From REDI01 sp038123735 (lineage in GTDB: Bacteria > Myxococcota_A > UBA796 > GCA-2862545): a stretch of 33,598 bases of DNA. The notes beneath the pieces are model-generated. The model was not told the DNA's origin. It made no database searches and saw nothing but the letters and a program-made list of their open reading frames with translations. Both the position numbers and the translations under genes were made by a program. How positions within the stretch are numbered: the stretch's first letter is position 1; every line of letters begins with the position of its first letter. Shown one piece after another: positions 24,105 to 31,623 of the stretch. Where the stretch lies: NCBI GenBank assembly GCA_038123735.1, contig JAYPAP010000024.1, positions 1 to 33,598 on the forward strand, given 5' to 3'.

Positions 24105-24847
24105 GGGTGCAGAATTTTCTGCACCATCTGCGCGGTAAAGTTGTGCTCCGGAAGGTGCGCCATCTTCAGTTCGCGAGGTCCTAGCTCCAAAACAACGTGA
24201 GTGACCTCGCCGATCTGTCGTCCGTCAGCGACTGCGCGGACGGGTCGAAAGCGGGTGTTCTGGGCGGCGACTTCGATCTGGGTTCCCGCTGGGAGCGCGA
24301 AGGGGGATAGCCGGGGCAGGTGGGGGCAAATCGGAGTCACGGTCAGAATATCGAGAATGGGGTGACAGGGAGGGCCGCCAGCGGAAAAGTTGTAGGCCGT
24401 GCTCCCGAGGGCGGTAGAGACGACAATACCGTCTGCAACCAGGGTATCCACCACTCGACTGCCATCGACGGTCAGGCCAAGTCGGGCAGTCTGGCCGCTC
24501 GCTCGCTCGAGATAGACATCGTTTACCGCAGAAACCTGCGTGGACTCACCATTTTCAAATGTGCACGTCGCTCGGAGGATCGGAAACTCGGTCACGGACC
24601 ATGCGCGGGAGCGAATGTGGCCCGCCACCGCGGCCCAATCCTGCACGTCATTGAGTAAAAAGCCCACTCGGCCAGCGTTAAGGCCTAGGTAGGTATGCTC
24701 CATCCCGAGCTCGTGGATGGTCTGGAGCATGAAACCATCTCCGCCAATCACGAGGATCAATTCAGGGTCGTCAAACCCATTGAGCTGGTCTTCCAGCTTT
24801 GCACGATGGGTGGCCGCGATGGGGTTTCGGGCGTCATGAACGATCAT
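24101..24847 (-). CDS. nadK: NAD kinase
   Basis: NadK phosphorylates NAD to NADP using ATP. The 248-residue protein has the GGDG catalytic motif (ILVIGGDGFML, residues 35-38), LNAGRVGFL, the VNDVYLERASGQTARLGL block, and ADGIVVSTALGSTAYNFSAG with the GSTAY motif. The length is at the short end of the family because the N-terminal lobe is abbreviated. The frame is open 87 codons further upstream, but that extension lies in the preceding gene in another frame and has no NadK similarity. The start is ATG 24847, overlapping the upstream gene's stop by four bases (ATGA). It is the last gene of the mutS2-to-nadK cluster and overlaps the convergent RND gene's end. Confidence 0.93.
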   Translation of the reverse strand: MIVHDARNPIAATHRAKLEDQLNGFDDPELILVIGGDGFMLQTIHELGMEHTYLGLNAGRVGFLLNDVQDWAAVAGHIRSRAWSVTEFPILRATCTFENGESTQVSAVNDVYLERASGQTARLGLTVDGSRVVDTLVADGIVVSTALGSTAYNFSAGGPPCHPILDILTVTPICPHLPRLSPFALPAGTQIEVAAQNTRFRPVRAVADGRQIGEVTHVVLELGPRELKMAHLPEHNFTAQMVQKILHP

Positions 24848-25614
24848 GGCGATTTTTCTCCAGCGGGAGCGTATGAGACGTTTAACCAAGATCGCCAAAT
24901 ACGACCCGCGCTCAAGTCTGCAGATTCGGTGTTCATGGGGTCGGAGACCGGAATGGCGTAGGTCATGACGAGGGCGTCGGCCTGTTCCTCGGTGGCCCAG
25001 AGCTCGGCGAGCGTGCTGGTGACGGGGTGTGGGTAGAGCAGGCGGTAGCGAACCGCGGGGCGGTCTGAGATCCAGAACACACTGCGGTCTTGGACGATGC
25101 ACGCACAAGCGTCTTGGATTGCGGTTTTGAAGTCTTCAGAAAATACGCTGTAGGCCTGGATTTCGTGTGCGACCCGTAGGTGCCCGGGCTTCATGTCCGC
25201 GGTGAGAACTCTGCCTTCCTGCTGGAGTGGAGTCTGCGAGTCCAAGGTCCAAGGACCGACTTCGTACGTCTCTTCCGGTACGCGGTCGACGGTGCGCCGT
25301 TGCGGGTGCATGACCGTGATCGGGCCGTCTGGAAGCTCTCGTCGCGCCGTGATGCGACCGCTCTCGTCGAAGAGGAGGAGAGCGATGGGGTCCCGTTGTG
25401 CGCGGCGAAACTGGGTACAACGAACGAGCAGGCCGGACTGACGTACCGTGCACCGCCATCTCCCGCGCCGAGAGACACCGCGGGCGCGGGCTGGTGCATC
25501 TGGAGGGAGGTCTACCGTGAGGTAAGGCCGGGTCTTGAGAGGCTCACGAGCGGCGTCCAGCGGCCGGTTGGGATTGGCGTTCGCGATGGTGAGGAGCGTC
25601 AAAATGAGGATCAC
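24844..25614 (-). CDS. Exported protein of unknown function between dapF-like and nadK
   Basis: I do not recognise this 256-residue protein. It begins with a short hydrophobic segment, ILILTLLTIANA, ending in an ANA-NP cleavage-like site, so it is probably secreted to the periplasm. The mature part has many Arg and Pro residues, an early stretch that looks like beta strands (WRCTVRQSGLLVRCTQF, DPIALLLFDESGRITARREL) and four cysteines, of which two form a CAC motif (DACACIVQD). No enzyme motif is seen. The start is GTG 25614, overlapping the dapF-like stop (GTGA), and the end overlaps nadK (ATGA). That four-base coupling on both sides suggests a real, co-expressed gene. Confidence 0.72.
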   Translation of the reverse strand: MILILTLLTIANANPNRPLDAAREPLKTRPYLTVDLPPDAPARARGVSRRGRWRCTVRQSGLLVRCTQFRRAQRDPIALLLFDESGRITARRELPDGPITVMHPQRRTVDRVPEETYEVGPWTLDSQTPLQQEGRVLTADMKPGHLRVAHEIQAYSVFSEDFKTAIQDACACIVQDRSVFWISDRPAVRYRLLYPHPVTSTLAELWATEEQADALVMTYAIPVSDPMNTESADLSAGRIWRSWLNVSYAPAGEKSP

Positions 25615-26465
25615 GTTGCAGACCCCGCCGCCCCGTCGACATCCCAGTCCAGAGAAGTGGTGGTGCGCCCGATCGGGGTGACCGGTCCTTCAAGCACGAG
25701 ATCGAGCTCTTCGGTGATGCTCACGGTGAGGACGCCGCCCTCCATGTGGACCAGGTGGGAGCCTGCTGCGATCCGGTTGGTCAAAAACGCCGCGGCAACG
25801 ACGGCGCAACTGCTGCTCCCCGACGCCAAGGTCCAACCAGCACCGCGTTCCCAGATCCGAGCGTCAATCCTTCCGTCTGCGCCAATATGGGCGAACTGGA
25901 CATTCGTTCGGTCGCGGTAGGCTTCCAGTCGTTCGATGGTGGCACCCCAGTCCTTCCAGCGCTGACCATCGAGCACCGCGGGGTCTACGAACACAACGGC
26001 ATGCGGATTCCCAACGTTAATCGACGTGATCCGCAGGCGATCATCACCGATCTCGACCTGTCGCTCGACCCAAGGACTCCCCTCGTCATGGGGGAGGTTG
26101 TCGGCCAGTTGTCGGGCTCGTCCCATCTCTACGGCGATGCTGGTGGGCTTGATCCGGCACTGAACGGAGCTGGGGCCGGTGACGAGGGTAAACGCCAGCG
26201 GGCCTCCGTTCACATAGTGCTTCCAATGCGCGAAGATCCGAAGTCCGTTGCCGGACTTTTCGGCGATTGAACCGTCAGGATTCCAGATTCGAACGCCGTA
26301 GGTACCCGTCGGACCGTCGAACGGCTCAAGGACGCCGTCGGCCCCTACCCCGTGGGTGCGAGAACAAATGGCGCGGGCGATATTGGGGGATAGTGCAGGA
26401 CCGGATTCCAAAACCAGGTAGTCATTCCCAAGCCCATGCGCCTTCCAGAGGGTCCAACGAGACAT
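25611..26465 (-). CDS. dapF: DapF-fold epimerase/isomerase lacking both catalytic cysteines
   Basis: The 284-residue protein has the diaminopimelate epimerase plan: KAHGLGNDYLV at the start, RTHGVGADGVL, NPDGSIAEKSGNGLRIFA, NVGNPHAVVFV, and ERGAGWTLASGSSSCAVVAA. DapF interconverts LL- and meso-diaminopimelate for lysine and peptidoglycan, using two cysteines in AxxCGNG and ACGSG. Here both positions are serine (Ser71 and Ser215); the codons are TCC and TCG. The surrounding substrate-binding residues, including Asn15, the Asn-Pro-His block and Glu-Arg before the second site, are kept. It could be a DapF variant with altered chemistry or a different isomerase on the DapF/PhzF fold. The gene symbol is therefore only a family label. 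ATG 26465 lies eight bases after the acyltransferase stop. Confidence 0.8.
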   Translation of the reverse strand: MSRWTLWKAHGLGNDYLVLESGPALSPNIARAICSRTHGVGADGVLEPFDGPTGTYGVRIWNPDGSIAEKSGNGLRIFAHWKHYVNGGPLAFTLVTGPSSVQCRIKPTSIAVEMGRARQLADNLPHDEGSPWVERQVEIGDDRLRITSINVGNPHAVVFVDPAVLDGQRWKDWGATIERLEAYRDRTNVQFAHIGADGRIDARIWERGAGWTLASGSSSCAVVAAAFLTNRIAAGSHLVHMEGGVLTVSITEELDLVLEGPVTPIGRTTTSLDWDVDGAAGSAT

Positions 26466-26473
26466 GAGGATTG

Positions 26474-27355
26474 CTACTCCTGTGGGCGGCGGGCTTCTGG
26501 CAGCAGGTCGGCGAGCGCTGTATGGACGACCTTCAGGCAGGCCTTTGGGTCATCGCCCACCGTGATGGGCTCCCCGAAGGTGATCTGCAAGGTGCCATGG
26601 TAGAGCCGGTCTTGACCGATGGGCATCATCTTGTCGGTACCCAGGATGGCGGTAGGAATCACCTTCGCTCCGGGAACATCCAAGTAGCGGTGAACCCCTT
26701 GGAGGAAGGGACCGAGGCGGCCGGTGCGGCTCCGGGACCCCTCGGCGAAGATCAATAGGATCCGGTTCGCGAGGAGCATGGTCTTGGCCGCGCGGATGGA
26801 GCGGATGGCCTGACGCGCGAGCTCCCGTGGAGACACCTTGGCCTGTTCGGTGGCAACTGAGCTGCTCTGGGGCACAGGTAGAGTAGCCAAACAGCCTGTT
26901 GCAATGCGCCGAAATGTATTTTGATAGACCTTGGGGCCCGCGACGGACACGATGCGATCGGCCACGTCGGTCTGCGCCATCCAGGTCAGGGCGCAGTCTA
27001 GGGCGGTGCTATCCACGTAGGACAGATGGTTGGCTACGAGTATGGTCGGTCCATCGACTCCCCGCACATGATGCAGACCCGACAGATGCACTTCATCGAT
27101 GATGTCATTCATCCAGTCGCGGGAGAGCGCGCGGGTGGCCGGGTGTGGGTCATAGAGACGGTTTTCCGAACCCAGTTCCTGGAGCTGCGTAATGAGCATC
27201 TCGCAGGTCTCATCACTCCAGCCGTTTACCATATCGCGCATTCGGACCAGGTTTCGCGCCCGGCTAGGCTCGTCATCGATGTACCCTGCGAGGTAGCTTG
27301 GAAGCAGGGCTCGCAGATGGGGGGGCTTGAGGCCGGAGAGCGCGTCGAGATTCAC
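26474..27355 (-). CDS. 1-acylglycerol-3-phosphate acyltransferase-like (PlsC domain)
   Basis: PlsC-type enzymes add the second acyl chain in phospholipid synthesis, at the inner membrane. The 293-residue protein has an N-terminal helical region of about 90 residues that is not part of the usual domain. The acyltransferase motifs follow: NHLSYVDS with the HX4D pair His110 and Asp115, then IFAEGSRSRTGRLGPF (motif III, Glu205), and AKVIPTAILG (motif IV). No clear membrane span is present, unlike E. coli PlsC. The start is GTG 27355 with a GGA-containing site upstream. It sits 27 bases after fpr and eight bases before the dapF-like gene, in the same transcript. The substrate could be another acyl acceptor. 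Confidence 0.85.
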   Translation of the reverse strand: MNLDALSGLKPPHLRALLPSYLAGYIDDEPSRARNLVRMRDMVNGWSDETCEMLITQLQELGSENRLYDPHPATRALSRDWMNDIIDEVHLSGLHHVRGVDGPTILVANHLSYVDSTALDCALTWMAQTDVADRIVSVAGPKVYQNTFRRIATGCLATLPVPQSSSVATEQAKVSPRELARQAIRSIRAAKTMLLANRILLIFAEGSRSRTGRLGPFLQGVHRYLDVPGAKVIPTAILGTDKMMPIGQDRLYHGTLQITFGEPITVGDDPKACLKVVHTALADLLPEARRPQE

Positions 27356-27382
27356 GGTTGTTCCATCGCTGGTCGGTACATC

Positions 27383-28081
27383 TTACCAGTAGCGTTCTGA
27401 GCGGATCTCGGCTTGCTCAACCCCGCGATCGATGAGGATTGGGCGAACATCATCGATCATGGCTGGGTTGCCGCACAACATGACGTGGGACCCGGCCAAG
27501 GCGGTGCGGGCCTCATTTTCCAGCGCACCTGACCGGAGGTGTTGTCCAACCCGACCGGACAGAACCCCAGCTTCCCGACTCAATACAGGGATGAGGGTGA
27601 CATTCGGCAACCGGGCGAGTTCGGTGGCATAGGTGAGGCGTGAGGCGTCTCTCACGCAGTAGACGAGGACGATCCGCTCACATCGGCGCAGGATGTCGCC
27701 TTGGAGCAGCATCGAGCGAAAGGGTGCGATCCCGGCTCCAGTGGCGAACATCCATACCGCAGGCGTACCGAGAGGTATAAATTCCGGGGTAAAACGCCCT
27801 TTTGGAGGGTCGGTCGTGTACAGCGTGTCCCCTGGGCGCAGGGCACGGAGCTGCGGCGAGAGATTCCCGTGCTGAATATCGACGATGAAGAATTCCCACG
27901 GGGTTCCCGGTGCGGATGCGATCGAGTAGGCGCGCCGACTGCGGCGGTCGGCGCCAGGTTCGGTGGCCAAGGCAACGAATTGACCAGGGGTGAAGGGCGC
28001 ATCCCGGTCTACGGTCAGGGTGAAGAGCGCTTCATGGTGGTCGATGTTCGCAAGAACGGTCGTGGGGTGCCATTTGGGCAT
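27383..28081 (-). CDS. fpr: Ferredoxin/flavodoxin-NADP reductase
   Basis: Fpr moves electrons between NADPH and ferredoxin or flavodoxin. The 232-residue protein has the FAD-binding RRAYSIAS motif (residues 49-56), GNLSPQLRALRPGD, the NADP-binding GAGIAPFRSML (115-125), the CGNPAMIDD block, and ends in SERYW. The terminal aromatic YW is typical of the bacterial Fpr subclass. The ATG at 28081 is two bases after the mutS2 stop; the open frame further upstream lies inside mutS2 and has no FNR similarity. With nadK downstream in the cluster this links NADP supply and use, though the co-location may be accidental. Confidence 0.92.
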   Translation of the reverse strand: MPKWHPTTVLANIDHHEALFTLTVDRDAPFTPGQFVALATEPGADRRSRRAYSIASAPGTPWEFFIVDIQHGNLSPQLRALRPGDTLYTTDPPKGRFTPEFIPLGTPAVWMFATGAGIAPFRSMLLQGDILRRCERIVLVYCVRDASRLTYATELARLPNVTLIPVLSREAGVLSGRVGQHLRSGALENEARTALAGSHVMLCGNPAMIDDVRPILIDRGVEQAEIRSERYW

Positions 28082-28083
28082 GT

Positions 28084-30465
28084 TCAACCCCCAACGCGGG
28101 CGATCGTATAGGCATCTCCGCCTTGGTCTGCATTGGCCGGTGACCACTCGAGGACCCGATCGGAGCGGCGAACATGCTGGCGCACCGCTTGTTTCATGGC
28201 GCCTGTTCCGTGCCCATGCAGGATGAAGACGATGTCCAGACCGCCCATGATCGCCCGGTCGAGAAAGGTATCTACGGCGTCCAGGCCCTCTTCTACCCGC
28301 TGGCCCCGGAGGTCTAGGGTATTGCTTCCAAAGCGAACGGCCTGCTCAAGCGGGGGGCCATCGCTGGCCGACTTCTTGGTTTTTTTGCGCTTTTTGGGCG
28401 GCGCCTTGGATTTTACTGGCTTCGCGGCGGCTTCGACATGGACGATGGCCAGCCGCGCGAGCTCTACCCGCATCACCACCGAGCCCACCGACACATGCGC
28501 CTTCTTGCCCTGGATGCGGGTCACCTGGCCGATTCCCCCGGTCCCAGGAAGCCGAACGGTCTGGCCGACCGTGATGGTCTCGGGCGATGGCGGGGACGGC
28601 GGGGGCGCCTCTTCCGGTAATACTGCTTGCAGGGCCTGTATTGTGGATTTGGCCGCAGCTGCCGCTCGATGAGATGGGTTCTTTTGAAGCTGACTGATCA
28701 CCGCGCTGATCGCCTTTTCCGCGGAGCTGACCCGAGCCTTAAATTGGGCAGCTGCTTCTTCCTCGAGCGCCTTGGCCCGGGTCTTCAGGATGTGCTCCCG
28801 GTTGCTGATCTCCCGGAGTCGGTCTTTAAGCTCCGCGCTCAGGGCTTGATGTCTACGCTTTTCGGCGTCGGCGTCTGCGCGCATGGCTTCGAGTCCGGCG
28901 ACGGTGGCTGCCAAGCCTCGTTCCCCGTCGGACAGCAATTCCCGCGCGCGATCGAGGACCGAAGAACCAAGTCCCATCTCCGCTGCGATCGACAACGCAT
29001 GACTTTGCCCCAGCGCCCCGGAGACGACGCGGTACGTAGGCCGGCCGTCTGCATATTCGACGGCTGCCGCTCCGAACCGGTCATCTGCAGCGGGAAGTAA
29101 CTTCAGGCGGGCGAAGTGGGTGGTCACTACCACCCGGGCGTCGCGGGAGATGAGGGTTTCGAGGACGGCTTGGGCCAGTGGAGCCCCCTCAGCGGGGTCG
29201 GTGCCGGAGGCGATTTCGTCCAGGAGGATGAGGGCCTGGGGCGCCGCTCGGTCCACCATCTCGCGCAGCACGAGCAGGTGCCCAGAGAAGCTAGAAAGGT
29301 CAGCCTCGACGGACTGGCTATCCCCGATCGCCGCCAGCACTTCTGAGAAGTGGTCGACCTGGGAGCCAGCATCCGCTGGGATGAAGCAGCCGATGCGAGC
29401 CAATAATGCGCATAAGCCCATCGTCTTGAGGCTCACCGTCTTCCCGCCAGCATTGGGGCCAGACAACAGGAGGGCCGGCTGCTCGGAGGAGAGCGAGAGG
29501 TCGTTGCCGATGACGTCCACGCCGCGCAGCACCAATACCGGGTGGCGGGCGTTTCGAAGGGTGATGGTCCCCTGGTCACTGACGGTGGGGCGAATCGCGT
29601 CGATCGTGCGGGCAAATTCGCATCGGGTGGCGATCAAGTCGAGGTCGGTGATGGCGCGCAGGTCAGCGAGGAGGGCCTCGGACTCCCGACCTACCGAGGC
29701 CGACAACCTGGTTAGAATACGCCGTTCAGCCGTCTTCAGGTCACCCTCGGCGATCCGAAGCTTGTTGTTGAGGTTCACCACCTCGGTCGGCTCGATGTAC
29801 GCCGTTTGGCCGCTGCCGGACGTACCGTGAACGATCCCGATGTCCCACCGCTTCGCATGCGCTTTGATCGGAAGGACATAGCGCTCGTTTCGCTGAGTCA
29901 CGAACTCATCTTGGAGCAATTCGCGCATGTCATCCGACTTGAGAAGCCGCTGGAGTGTGCTTCGAATGCCACTATGAAGCTCTTCTATCCGGGCACGAAG
30001 CTCGCCGAGTTCAGGGTAGGTCCGGGCGGAGAGGTCTCCATTGGGCTCGAAGGCCATCAACAGTTCGTCGGCGAGGACATCGTCGACATAGATCACATTC
30101 CCGATGTCCCATAATCTGGGATTCTCCTCGGCATTCCGCGTGAGAAACCACGACACGTCCCGCATGGCCCCCATCGTGTCGCCAATTTGCTTGAGCTCGC
30201 TGCCCTCGAGGACCCTCCCTTTGGCAGACGCGCGGACGGGGATACGGATATCGGCGATACCACCAAGTCGCAGGTGCTCCCCCTGTTCTTGCAGGGCGAG
30301 AAGCTCATCCATAGTATCGAAACAGTCCCGGACGGCAGCCGCGCTCGGTAGGGCCTCGATGTTTTCGACCGCCTCACGACCCATCGGCGTAGAGGCGCAC
30401 GTGGCCAACGCGTCGACCACGACGGGCCAATCCAGAGCGCTTAGAGTGTCTTGATCCAACGACAT
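28084..30465 (-). CDS. mutS2: MutS2 family ATPase/endonuclease
   Basis: MutS2 is a MutS homologue without the mismatch-recognition domain. It has been linked to suppression of recombination and to rescue of collided ribosomes. The 793-residue protein has core/lever helices (1-300), Walker A GPNAGGKT (336-343), Walker B ALILLDEIASGTDP (411-424), a long coiled coil (about 525-600), a small beta domain (VGQTVRLPGTGGIGQV), a Lys-rich linker (PPKKRKKTKK) and a C-terminal Smr domain. The Smr motifs LDLRG (717-721) and HGHGTG (750-755) are both intact, so nuclease activity is plausible. ATG 30465 is divergent from aroC with 62 bases between. It heads the six-gene minus-strand cluster. Confidence 0.95.
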   Translation of the reverse strand: MSLDQDTLSALDWPVVVDALATCASTPMGREAVENIEALPSAAAVRDCFDTMDELLALQEQGEHLRLGGIADIRIPVRASAKGRVLEGSELKQIGDTMGAMRDVSWFLTRNAEENPRLWDIGNVIYVDDVLADELLMAFEPNGDLSARTYPELGELRARIEELHSGIRSTLQRLLKSDDMRELLQDEFVTQRNERYVLPIKAHAKRWDIGIVHGTSGSGQTAYIEPTEVVNLNNKLRIAEGDLKTAERRILTRLSASVGRESEALLADLRAITDLDLIATRCEFARTIDAIRPTVSDQGTITLRNARHPVLVLRGVDVIGNDLSLSSEQPALLLSGPNAGGKTVSLKTMGLCALLARIGCFIPADAGSQVDHFSEVLAAIGDSQSVEADLSSFSGHLLVLREMVDRAAPQALILLDEIASGTDPAEGAPLAQAVLETLISRDARVVVTTHFARLKLLPAADDRFGAAAVEYADGRPTYRVVSGALGQSHALSIAAEMGLGSSVLDRARELLSDGERGLAATVAGLEAMRADADAEKRRHQALSAELKDRLREISNREHILKTRAKALEEEAAAQFKARVSSAEKAISAVISQLQKNPSHRAAAAAKSTIQALQAVLPEEAPPPSPPSPETITVGQTVRLPGTGGIGQVTRIQGKKAHVSVGSVVMRVELARLAIVHVEAAAKPVKSKAPPKKRKKTKKSASDGPPLEQAVRFGSNTLDLRGQRVEEGLDAVDTFLDRAIMGGLDIVFILHGHGTGAMKQAVRQHVRRSDRVLEWSPANADQGGDAYTIARVGG

Positions 30466-30527
30466 GGTGGCGCAGTTAACGCGCCGGAGGCGGGCTCACA
30501 GTCCTGGTCGGGCTACGATGGGAAGCA

Positions 30528-31622
30528 ATGGGAGGCGCGGTGAGCAGCAGCACCGGAGTTTTGTTTCGGGTGACGACCTTTGGCGAGAGCCATGGTGGCG
30601 CGGTGGGATGCGTTATCGACGGGTGTATTCCTGGTATTTCCGTTGACTTGCGGCGAGTGCAGGGGGAGTTGGACCGCCGGCGGCCGGGTCAGTCCCACTT
30701 GACGACAGCGCGGTCGGAGACGGACACGGTGCAGTGCCTGAGCGGTCTTGAAAACGGCGTGACGCTGGGAACGCCCATCGCGTTGGTGGTTCCAAATAAG
30801 GATGCTGACCCGTCGGCGTATGCTTCCCTGCGCGACGTATATCGCCCGTCACACGCGGACTTTGTGTATGATGCTAAGTACGGGGTTCGCGCTTCGTCTG
30901 GCGGTGGGCGCGCGTCGGCGCGGGAGACGGTCGGGCGCGTGGCGGCCGGGGCGGTGGCGCGGCAAGTGCTGGAGTCATTGGGGTCGGTCGAGGTCGTCGC
31001 CTGGGTAGATCGCGTCAAAGATGTCTCGGCATCGGTGGACTCAGCTACGGTTTCGACGGCGGATGTCGAGCGGAATGCGGTGCGATGCCCGGACCCTGAT
31101 GCGGTGGCGAGGATGGAAGAAGTGATCCTCGCGGCGAAGGAGGCGGGCGATACGGTCGGTGGCGTGATTCGCTGTGTCATTCGCGGTGTTCCGGCTGGAT
31201 TGGGGGCGCCTGTATTCGATAAACTTGAGGCGGAACTCGGTAAGGCGATGCTGAGCTTGCCGGCGACCAAGGGATTTGAGATCGGCAGCGGGTTTGCGGG
31301 AACCTACCTCTCTGGCATCGAGCATAACGATGCGTTCATTCCTGGGGATGACGGCGGAGTAGCGACGGCAACGAACCGGTCCGGTGGCATCCAAGGCGGC
31401 ATCTCGAACGGTATGCCCATCGAGTTCGCAGTGGCTTTTAAGCCGGTGTCCACCGTATTTGTGGAGCAGGCTACCGTGGCGGCAAGCGGGGAGTCCACCA
31501 CCGTCCAACCCAGAGGCCGCCATGACCCGTGCGTGCTGCCACGGGCTGTGGCCATCGTAGAAGCCATGGCGTGTCTGGTGCTCGTCGACCACTGGATGCG
31601 GCAGCGGGCGATTCGACCGTAG
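30528..31622 (+). CDS. aroC: Chorismate synthase
   Basis: AroC makes chorismate from 5-enolpyruvylshikimate-3-phosphate with reduced FMN, the last step of the shikimate pathway. The 364-residue protein shows the family signatures: FRVTTFGESHGGAVGC, DLDRRR-type ELDRRRPGQSHLTT, RPSHADFVYDAKYG, SSGGGRASARETVGRVAAGA and GRHDPCVLPRA near the end. Two starts compete. The ATG at 30528 gives MGGAVSSST. The GTG at 30540, four bases after GGGAGG, gives a length closer to E. coli AroC and may be the real one. It converges with typA with a single base between the stops. Confidence 0.95.
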   Translation: MGGAVSSSTGVLFRVTTFGESHGGAVGCVIDGCIPGISVDLRRVQGELDRRRPGQSHLTTARSETDTVQCLSGLENGVTLGTPIALVVPNKDADPSAYASLRDVYRPSHADFVYDAKYGVRASSGGGRASARETVGRVAAGAVARQVLESLGSVEVVAWVDRVKDVSASVDSATVSTADVERNAVRCPDPDAVARMEEVILAAKEAGDTVGGVIRCVIRGVPAGLGAPVFDKLEAELGKAMLSLPATKGFEIGSGFAGTYLSGIEHNDAFIPGDDGGVATATNRSGGIQGGISNGMPIEFAVAFKPVSTVFVEQATVAASGESTTVQPRGRHDPCVLPRAVAIVEAMACLVLVDHWMRQRAIRP

Positions 31623-31623
31623 T

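Noticed and set aside
24848..25108. Longer NAD kinase start
   Set aside because: The extra codons are an out-of-frame shadow of the exported-protein gene and carry no NadK similarity.
28082..28147. Longer fpr start inside mutS2
   Set aside because: The extension lies within the mutS2 coding end and the ATG two bases after the mutS2 stop fits the family start.
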